This document shows, in pieces, positions 41,461 through 50,240 of a stretch of DNA of 64,000 nucleotides. Position numbers and translations under genes: made by a program. The DNA is from Evernia prunastri (lineage: Eukaryota; Ascomycota; Lecanoromycetes; Lecanorales; Parmeliaceae): contig NKYR01000085.1 of the NCBI GenBank assembly GCA_003184365.1, positions 62,001 through 126,000 on the forward strand, written 5' to 3'. The notes below the pieces were generated by a model that was given only the letters and a program-made list of their open reading frames with translations, had not been told where the DNA came from and ran no database searches. Each line of letters begins with the position of its first letter. Position 1 is the stretch's first letter.

Positions 41461-42641
41461 GGGAGTATTCAATCCGCTGGTAAGATTGAAGGTCATCTGC
41501 AATGTCAAGATTAGAAGCCAACTGATGCGGGTTACTAGATCCCTCGGTCTCTAGCCAAGCTGTCTAGGTTATACTCTAAGGTAAGGTCCAGACAGGTACC
41601 TATCTTGTACGTAGTCTTAACGTACCTTACCTAGATAAGCGTGAATAGGTAAGGTAAGGTGGGAAGAGTTCGAACGTTCTAAAATTAGCCCTAACCCTAT
41701 AAACTAATCTAAAGTTGGCTGGCCCAAAAATCAATTCATCAAGGGCGAGACTACCTAGGTAAGGTGTAGAGTAAATTTTTAAAGAACAATTCTTTCGTAT
41801 AATAGTTTCCGAATAGCACCTTCATATATCGAGTTTACAAAGGTTTATGGAAAATACAATTGGCAAGTTTTGGAGTAGTGAGGTAGCGTACCTACAATAA
41901 AGTACGAGTACCTCAAGGTAGGTGTGGCCGGCTAGTAGGTGAACCGTTCTACCATATCTTACATGGCGTGCTTTCTTTTCTTTTTGGAAACATCCATTCA
42001 TCCAATAAGCCAAAGTACAAAGGTGTTCTGCAAAAGGACCTTGCCCGTATCAGACATCACAATTTAATTGTTGTTGAGCTCCCCTCTCTCGAGCTCCTGT
42101 GTCCCTCTTCCTCTCTTTCCACAGCGCCTTTTTGCTCCCTCTTACGTCTTTACAAGACGTTAGCCTCGTGATAAATGATCACCGCCATCAATCCCCTCCT
42201 CGAATGTGATCCACTGAGCAGGCAGCCAACCAACGCTTCCTTTACAGAGCACATGGATTGAAGAAGCACAAGGACAGGAGCCACAGCCCCTCCTTCTATC
42301 TTCCTCTGCTCCCATTCAGTGATCGACCCTCTCCCTCCCTCACAACTGGTAACCTACCTTCATAAGGTCCCTGTCACTTCCCTTCCAGGCGACATGATCA
42401 TCCGTTTCCTAACCTCACTGAAGCCGCTGACATTTTTCAGGTGATCTGTTTCCAGGCATCGATCATCGGATGATTAACCTTACAACCCCCACTCCCCCTT
42501 TCTCCTGAGCATCTATCATCGCGCAGGTATTTGCAGACTTTTGAAATCATCCACAGAATAACACTCTGCATCTCACCTCCAAGCTGTCAAATCAGGTATG
42601 AGCGAACATTCCTACTGATCCAAACGCTGCGATATAGCAAC
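41461..42641. promoter_or_regulatory. Upstream region of GDE1
   Basis: About 1.2 kb. The left half is AT-rich with repeated AGGTAAGGTA/TACCTTACCT motifs (41579-41665 and 41752-41765). The right half (42080-42520) is strongly pyrimidine-rich on the coding strand (CCCTCTCCCTCCCTCAC and similar), as is common in fungal promoters and leaders. I saw no CACGTG phosphate-response (Pho4) site by eye. Confidence 0.5.
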
Positions 42642-45600
42642 ATGAAGTTTGGTCGAAACTATTACAAGCATCAAATAGCGGAATGGGCCGACGCGTACGT
42701 GAACTATGCCGCCTTGAAGAGATGCTGCAAGGAAACTACAGTGAATGACAATCCGAAAGGTAAGAGACAGATTCGGACATTCGTCAATTGCCTGACTCCT
42801 GAAACGCTTCACGGAATCCACCATTCTGACCGCTTGGAGTATCTAGAACTCACCACACGGTGTATGGGCGCACTTGACGCAATCGATCAATTCTACTGCG
42901 CCAACTATAATACATTGCTGTTAAAATTATCTTACAAGAGTCGATTTCAAAGTTCGTACCACTATATTCACGCGGGTTTTACGGGCCACTTCGACAGCTA
43001 TGGATTGGACTACGTCGAGTTGCAGCTCCAGAAATCAGTCCTCACGGAACTTGTAGCGGAGTTCGACAAGCTACGATGGTACGGCCGTGTCAATACCGAT
43101 GGCTTCCGATATATTATTCGTAAAATCCGCTCCTTAGGCACAAATGGGGCTCACATCGCGGTTCAGATTAGGACAACCTTGTGTAGATCTGAATTTGCAA
43201 CCCAAGCTCAGTGTCTGGGGGTCTTGGGAAATCTGCACAAAGTCATTGCCTCGATCACGCGAGCACAACAGCATCTTCCGAATGAACGGTCGAAAGTCCA
43301 GGATAGCTTCTGCATTCGACTCGCGAATGTCAATCCTGCCATTCATGCACCTCTGTTGTTCCGTGCAATCGAGAAAGACGATTCTCTCGAGCTTGGAACT
43401 TTGGTTGACAACATCTGCAAAGGAGACTTGGTTTTCTCGCGCAAAGAGTTCCTTTACATGCTCTTTCGATGCTCAATGCGTTATTTTTCCCACTCGTGGG
43501 TGGATGTTCTGATATCACTTGCCATTTCCCAAGACGCGGTCGCAGTGATTGAGAGTTGCCTTCGAAACGTCATTGCTGAGCTTTGCTGGTCTACTAGCAA
43601 AGCCCAGCGAGCGAATCTATCTGGCTATGTGACCTCTCTCTCCCTTTTGACTTATATGCTCGACAGCTTGCTAGCTAGGAAGCTCGACATTCTCTATAAG
43701 CAGGATCCTCTCGGACGAATACCTCTTCATTACGCCTGTGAATGTAGTTTGAAAGGGGTTTGTGGAATTGTCTTGAAGTCCATGAAAGCTTGGGAACAGT
43801 TTGATGCAGGAGATACCAAAGCAGCCATCTTGCTAAAAGACATGCAATTACAAAGCCCGATCCAAATCTCCGTTATCAGCGGTCATCTGGAGGTCACAAA
43901 AACGCTGATTCACTTCGACGGCCTCAACGATCGTAGTGGCCATGTTGCTCTCCGCCCATGCCTTAATGCGGCTTTGAGTGAGCTTCTACTATTTGCAATC
44001 AGATCCAATCGTGTAGAAGCTGTTGCAAGTCTCCTGAATGTCGAAGTGGATGTCAACTGCTCCGATGTGTTAGGACAGACGCCTCTTTACCTCGCGGCTC
44101 GATCTGGCGATGAAACCTTGATCAGCCTTCTATTGCGCTATAAACCTGTTGTCGATAGGCCTGAAACTACCAAGAATTGGACTCCACTTATCATTGCAAG
44201 TCTGGCGGGTTTCACTACGATAACGGAAATCCTCCTCAGACATGGGGCCAATATTGAGCACCGTGATCACGCAGGCTGGACAGCAATCGATCATGCCAGC
44301 TATAGAGGCCACATTCAACTTGCGAAGGCTCTCTCCATAGCAGCAGCAGACTTGTCTCACAAGCAAGCCGCAGAGCTCCAACATCAACTCAAGACATCTA
44401 CGAAACGAAAGCAAGTAGCGAGAGGACAACCCCGTCGCATCATATCAACTTCTGATAGTTACGTCGTGGTAAATCTGGGCTCTTTGGACTCGTCAAATCC
44501 CACACCAGCGGTTTGCCTAAGCCCACACTTGATCGAGAACCCCTCCATTATACATCCCGAGTCTTTCTTCTCTCTCGGAGTCTCAATGGTGGGTACGACT
44601 AAACCAAGCTATACAATCCCACTGCCGCTGCTTGAAGATGCAACCAATAAGCCTTGGACTTTCACCACTATCGAACCCATGGATGCGAAGTTAGTATTCG
44701 ATATTTTCGGTAATGGACCAGCCATCACCGAGGGCCGCGAGTTGGTTGGGAGGGGAGTCGCTCTCCTTGACAGTTACAAACGATCTCAAGCTACGAGACG
44801 AGAGAGCCTCAGCAGAGATTTCAGAGTTCCTATCCTGTCCACTGTGGGCTCCAAATACATTGGAACGGTCATATTCAGCTTCATCATATCGACACCGCTC
44901 GTATTGCCAGATACGCCACTTATCAATACCGAGGCATTGTGGTCCGAGAATGGCCCTTCAAAATTGGTCGGACATCGAGGTAAATGTATTGCTTGTTATT
45001 TATCCATGTTCCTTTGTTCACAAAAGTCAGGCTCGGGGCAGAACTTGTTACCCGGTACAAGATTACAAATTGGAGAAAATAGCATACAGGTGCGAAGCTA
45101 TACTTAGAGTAACCTAGAGTGACCTAGTATCGGTACTGACAGGAACCTACAGTCCTATCTGTCGGCCGTGCAACTGGGAGCTTCTTATGTCGAGGTAAGT
45201 TTCTGGGCTTAAAAATAAAAGATACTGATGTTAATAATATTTCACAGCTTGGTAAGCTTGTAGTTCAAGAGACTGACAGATAGGCTAAGTTCGCAGATGT
45301 GCAATTGACCAAGGACCATATACCCGTTATCTATCACGACTTCCTCGTCTCTGAGACTGGAATTGACTCTCCGATGCATAATATCACTTACGACCAAGTA
45401 CGTTTCAATCGTGATCATTGAACAACAGTCGGTTTAACGATCACAGTTCATGCATATCAACAACGAGCAGTCTGATCAGCGTCGGTCTGCTGTCCCCTGC
45501 AAAGCAGATACAGAATATCCCAAGACAACCCTGAGAAAGGGGTTGCGTACTCTTTCTGTCGATGCTAGTGACACTATCGAAACCAAAGCCTTTATGGCCA

Positions 45601-46358
45601 GAGTCAAGCAGACCCTCGACTACAAGTCTAGAGGATGCAAAGGCAACACAAGGGGCGATTTCATCCGCGACACATTCGTCACCTTCGAACAACTCTTGAG
45701 AAAGCTTCCTTCCGACATTGCGTTGAACATTGAAATCAGTTGGGTCACAAACTTCCAGATTATCAGAGGAAAAGAACTAAAAAGTCGCAGAATACCCCAT
45801 GCTCTCGGAAGCTACAGTTGATTGGAACATGGACCCATTCTTCATCGAAGCCAATTTTTTTACCGATACCATTCTCCTATGCCTCTCGAAACACATCTCC
45901 ACCCGAGCCGTTCTGTTATCCTCCTTCAGCCCCGAAATCTGCATCATGCTGGCCCGTAAGCAATCCCGCTGGCCAGTCGCCTTCTGCACCGATTCCTCCA
46001 ATTGGCAAGCGAGTGACGTGCGTGCTACGAATCTGCAAGAGGCCGTAAATTTTGCAAAGAAATGGGAACTGGACGGTGTAGTGTTGTCAAGTGAGCCGTT
46101 TGTTCTTGCGCCACAGTTGGTGGGGTTCGTCAAAGGAAAGGGCATGGTTTGTGGGACTTATGGGGCATTCAACGATGAGGTTGATGGGTTCACCGTAAGT
46201 GTCCGTTGTCATACTCTCGTGAGGTCTTTGGTGTGTGGCGCTGACAATGTTGTGTTTAGATTCAGGCCACGACTGGGGTGGACATAATCATTGTCAACAA
46301 TGTTCGATTGATCTCCGAGACGCTTGCTGGAATTGGGCACAAAGGAGAGGATACCTAG
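42642..46358 (+). CDS. GDE1: Glycerophosphocholine phosphodiesterase (SPX-ankyrin-GDPD), eight exons
   Basis: Exons 42642-44979, 45031-45089, 45153-45194, 45248-45251, 45297-45397, 45447-45738, 45791-46194 and 46260-46358 give 1112 residues. The SPX domain opens MKFGRNYYKHQIAEWADAYVNY; SPX domains bind inositol polyphosphates. Ankyrin repeats lie at about 340-590 (TPLYLAARSGDETLISLLL; TPLIIASLAGFTTITEILL). The GDPD domain starts at VGHRG near 778, followed by GENSIQSYLSAVQLGASYVELDVQLT, PVIYHDFLVSETG, ALNIEIKYPM, PFFIEANFF and WELDGVVLSSEPFV. It hydrolyses glycerophosphocholine to choline and glycerol-3-phosphate in the cytosol (yeast Gde1). Exon 4 appears to be a 4-nt microexon (CTTG) needed to make the metal-binding E-x-D. 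The first intron (51 nt) is stop-free and a multiple of three. Confidence 0.95.
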
Positions 46359-47955
46359 CGGTACGGAAGACGGACGATGCTACTTGCGCCTTGAATATAT
46401 AGATTTCTTGTTTTAAGACGGGCTCCCTCTGGACGTTTGCTCTTCAGGTTTGTTTAGATGGAGACGATTTGCATGGAGTCGCATTCAGGACGATGATCAC
46501 AATGGAAGGCAGAATCGCCGATTTGGATTCACTTATCTTCTAACGCTTTGTTTTAAGTCGTTGCGCCAGGCACGTGAGACTGCTCGGAGAAGGTTGGACA
46601 GTAGAGGTATCGGTGACGGTCCATAATAAAGCACTTCGGCTTGTGATAAGTGACTGCAGTTTTATGCACAAGATCAGCGTCAAGACTGTCATATCCTATC
46701 CGGATGGTTTAGCGTAATCCCTGATTATAAGTTGAGCATAGAGTAGTTACGAGAAACAACGAATCTCGTATTGAATACATAAACCAGGCAAAGCGGGCTG
46801 CTCATTCTCACAGTCACATAAAGCACAGCATCAGATAACCGATCGTCTTGGCAAGCAACGTGTCACTACGTACTGATATACACCAGCAGTAACCATGAAG
46901 ATCGCCGGTGCGGCAGGATGGAAGCTCTACAAGACTACAGGCAGCTCGCGGTCATCCAGACACCGGTCCTTCAACCAGCCTTCTCCGCCGAGATCCATCA
47001 TTGGACTCTTAACCTCTCTGTCCGGTGTTTCGATCACAGAGACTTGCTTCTCTTCAGACATGCTTTCGTACCGCAAGGTCCTGACGGACCTTTCAGCCCC
47101 GCGATCTTTACCAACTTCTGCAGGCATGGGTCGAGTGTTCCTTCGGAGGAACGACCGACCCGGGGGTGTCCCATTCACAACCAAGGACCGCCCTCGTAAC
47201 CTGGTTTTGCACGCGATGCCTCGGCGATGGACCATATGTCTTTGTGGTAAGTTGTCTTTCTAGATTTTCCTGCGACTTATCTTGCGCTTCCATCGGCGGG
47301 TTCGCGTGATCGGTTCTGTTCGAGGGGTGGAAATGATATGCACAACCTCAAGACGTCAACACGAAGGCGTGCACGTTGCTGGATGTTGAGTTATAGTCGT
47401 CCGATGTGGCTGCTCTCTCGAGTTCTTAGTTTCGATACAACGACAGACGAGCAGCCGGTCGAAGCTCTATGGGATCTAAGTAGAGGCTGTTATCCAGACA
47501 TGGCCGAGATTTGTTCACTTGAAGCAGTCGTCAACCCAATATATATATCTGTCCCTGCATAGCGAGCTCAAGAAAGGAGATTGGACTATGATGATAGTAA
47601 TAATAATAATGATCATAATGATCATAATCATAATAAGAACAACACATACCTAAAGCAACGAAAATCCAACGGCCTAAGATGAGGACGGGCTTACTCCGAT
47701 GTTCGCCTTGACCAAAGATTAGATCTTCTCGCATCTGCATTGATATTGATATTTTCCTCTTCTTAAACCCATCCATTCCATTGACCATTTCTGGACCACT
47801 AAAGCGGCCAGCCGCCAACGGCCGCGCGAGTCTGAGTGTCCCCTAGGTAGGTACCTTACTTTACGTGGTAACAGGTACATTGCCGCGACGGCCACAGAAG
47901 CGTTGGGAGATTGGAAATATGAATACCCTGGCACCGTGATACAAGCATCGAATAC
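46359..47955. other. Intergenic region, possible small uncharacterised frame
   Basis: About 1.6 kb. Frames at 46895-47263 and 46918-47199 (plus) overlap; the second reads EIHHWTLNLSVRCFDHRDLLLFRH, which could be a gene relic, but no family is recognised and I do not call it. A CACGTGAG E-box-like site lies at 46571. At 47843-47862 there is CCTAGGTAGGTACCTTAC, the same motif type as upstream of GDE1. Confidence 0.35.
47587..47637. repeat. AT-rich microsatellite (AAT/CAT)n
   Basis: TAATAATAATAATGATCATAATGATCATAATCATAATAAG: an imperfect trinucleotide tract with two copies of AATGATCAT. Simple repeat. Confidence 0.8.
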
Positions 47956-49575
47956 ATGCTCGTCCAGCGGATCCTTGCAAACCCACGTCCATGGCTTCCA
48001 TCTTCAACAAGACGACCGCCATGGCAGCTCCGCCTGAGAGCACACTCTACTACCTCACAGGCAGGCCTGCCTCAGATGCCTACGCCTGCATCACCCTTGG
48101 CAGCGCTCACATCAGACCTCGACCTTCTTGCCCCCAGGATCGACATCAATGCTGATCAGATCGAGATACTCGATGGACCAAAGGAGTTCTACGAGGAGCT
48201 AAGGAATAAGATAAAAAGGGCGAAGAGGAGGATATATCTCTCAACCCTCTATATTGGCAAGACAGAGAATGAACTCGTTTCAACTATACGGCACGCTTTG
48301 CGCCAAAATGGCCCGGAGCTCAGCGTCTCCATACTCACAGATGCACTACGGGGTACTCGAGAGGCCCCAAATACTTCGTGTGCGTCATTGCTGGCCTCCC
48401 TGGTCGATGAATTCCCAGACCGAGTCAAGGTCCATATGTACCACACGCCCAACCTGACGGGACTGCGCAAAGCGTTGATACCGAAGCGCATCAATGAGGG
48501 CTGGGGGCTGCAGCACATCAAGCTGTATGGGATTGACGATGAATTGATACTTTCCGGGGCGAATCTGTCGAGTGACTACTTTACAAACCGTCAGGATCGC
48601 TACCATGTCTTCAGCTCCAAGCGAGTCACTGACTACTTTGCACGCATCCACGACGCTGTCTGCAGCATCAGCTTTCTTCTACGACCGAGCGATAACCCTT
48701 CAAAATTCACTTTGGAATGGCCAACGTCCAACCCGGCTCCAAACCCCCTCGAGGCTCCGAAACAATATTTAAAAGCAGCGACCTCCCTCCTTCTCCCCTT
48801 CGTGAAACCGGCCTCGTCCCAGTCGCCTCCTGCAACCTCGACATCCGTCTATCCTGTTCTATGTCATCCACCAACAATCAACACAGAGCTCCCTGCATTT
48901 ACGACCCTTCTTGCTCGACGTCCTAGGTCCTACACGTTTACCGCCGGCTACTTCAACCCCCACCCAGTAATCACGTCCTCGCTCTTGGCCGCCTCTTCCC
49001 TGCCTATCTCGGCGCCGGGCACCATCTTGACAGCATCGCCTTACGCCAACGGATTCTTTGGCTCCAAAGGCATTTCCGGGCTTCTGCCTGCAGCCTATAC
49101 GCATCTCTCGCTCCGGTTTTTGGAGGCTGCACGCAGCGAGAACATCCAGCTGCGGGAATGGCAGCATGGCATTGTGGGGCAGCCGGACGGATGGACGTAT
49201 CACGCCAAGGGGTTATGGGTCACACTGCAGGCGAACCCACAATGGGCCGCCGCTTCGAGCAACCCCAGTAAGACTTCACCGCACTCCAGTACCGACTCCA
49301 GGAACCCAAACTCTGGCGCCCCAGCCGGTCCGAGCGCGACTCTCGTCGGATCGTCCAACTACACCACGCGCAGTTACGGGCTGGACCTGGAAGCCGGCGC
49401 CATCGTGGTGACGAGGGACGAAGGACTGATGCGGAAACTGAAGAGGGAAGAGGAGCTGTTGCTGCGGCACACGAACGTTGTCACGCAGGCAGATCTCGAG
49501 ACGGAGGAGAGGAGGGCGGGGTGGCGGGTCCGAGTCGCCATGTGGTTGGTGAAAGTGTTGGGAGGGGCGCTGTGA
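47956..49575 (+). CDS. PGS1: CDP-diacylglycerol--glycerol-3-phosphate 3-phosphatidyltransferase
   Basis: Single exon, 539 residues. The first 35 residues (MLVQRILANPRPWLPSSTRR) are Arg-rich without acids, a mitochondrial targeting signal. The body is a phospholipase-D-superfamily enzyme: RIYLSTLYIGKTENELV, then the first catalytic motif HIKLYGIDD (HxKx4D) near 184, SGANLSSDYF, and the second motif HAKGLW near 415 followed by ATLVGSSNYTTRSYGLDLEA. The second motif lacks the Asp of HxKx4D, as I recall for this family in general. It makes phosphatidylglycerophosphate, the committed step to cardiolipin, in the inner membrane. It contains Ser/Pro-rich insertions at about 265-295 and 435-460. Confidence 0.95.
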   Translation: MLVQRILANPRPWLPSSTRRPPWQLRLRAHSTTSQAGLPQMPTPASPLAALTSDLDLLAPRIDINADQIEILDGPKEFYEELRNKIKRAKRRIYLSTLYIGKTENELVSTIRHALRQNGPELSVSILTDALRGTREAPNTSCASLLASLVDEFPDRVKVHMYHTPNLTGLRKALIPKRINEGWGLQHIKLYGIDDELILSGANLSSDYFTNRQDRYHVFSSKRVTDYFARIHDAVCSISFLLRPSDNPSKFTLEWPTSNPAPNPLEAPKQYLKAATSLLLPFVKPASSQSPPATSTSVYPVLCHPPTINTELPAFTTLLARRPRSYTFTAGYFNPHPVITSSLLAASSLPISAPGTILTASPYANGFFGSKGISGLLPAAYTHLSLRFLEAARSENIQLREWQHGIVGQPDGWTYHAKGLWVTLQANPQWAAASSNPSKTSPHSSTDSRNPNSGAPAGPSATLVGSSNYTTRSYGLDLEAGAIVVTRDEGLMRKLKREEELLLRHTNVVTQADLETEERRAGWRVRVAMWLVKVLGGAL

Positions 49576-50240
49576 GGCCGTGTGGAAGGGACTGAGGGTC
49601 AGGAGTAGACATGCTCTGATTTGGATCAGGATGCAAGTGTGAAGATCTATCTGTTGAGATTGGGATGTCATCCTACTTCCTGTACATATCCGTATCAGAG
49701 CAGAGCAGAGATAGATAGCGCCGAACCGAACTTCTTCAACGGTCCATTGGCTCCTCGTCTACTTGTGCAAATGAAAAGCCTGCTCATGAGAAACCTTTCA
49801 TCGCTTCTCTATCTTTTACGACCTACTCACAACCTGATCAAACAGAACACTCGGGAAGAAAGAGTAAGCGTCGACGTGCAAAAGTTTCATCCTTCCTCGA
49901 AAGCGATGATGCCGCTCCACCCTGCACTGAACCCCAACGAAGGGGCAGCTGCTAGGGTGGGCGCTCCCACAGGACAACGAAGGGATTGCTGTTATCATAC
50001 AGTCAGGCGCAGTCAGCTATGGGGTGATTGTAATGGGAGTCTAAACTGGGCATTAAATGCTTGTTCCACGTTCCTGTGGAATTCCAAACACTATGCATGA
50101 AAAGCACCAAACGCCTACGCTATGCAAGGCTATACACCTCTAAACCATAAGCCCAAAAAAAAACCCTCCAACGCCTGCGCTCGAAATGCATAACCAGCCC
50201 GGCTCTATACCTCGCTATGTATGACCCCTAGACCTACTAG
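49576..50240. other. Convergent intergenic region
   Basis: About 665 bp between PGS1 and SLP1 stops. Repeated ACGCCT(A/G)CGCT near 50111-50120 and 50171-50180 (AACGCCTACGCTATG / AACGCCTGCGCTCG). No gene seen. Confidence 0.5.

Noticed and set aside
46895..47263. Overlapping plus-strand frames between GDE1 and PGS1
   Set aside because: Two frames compete over the same bases and neither has a recognisable family; kept only as a note in the intergenic entry.
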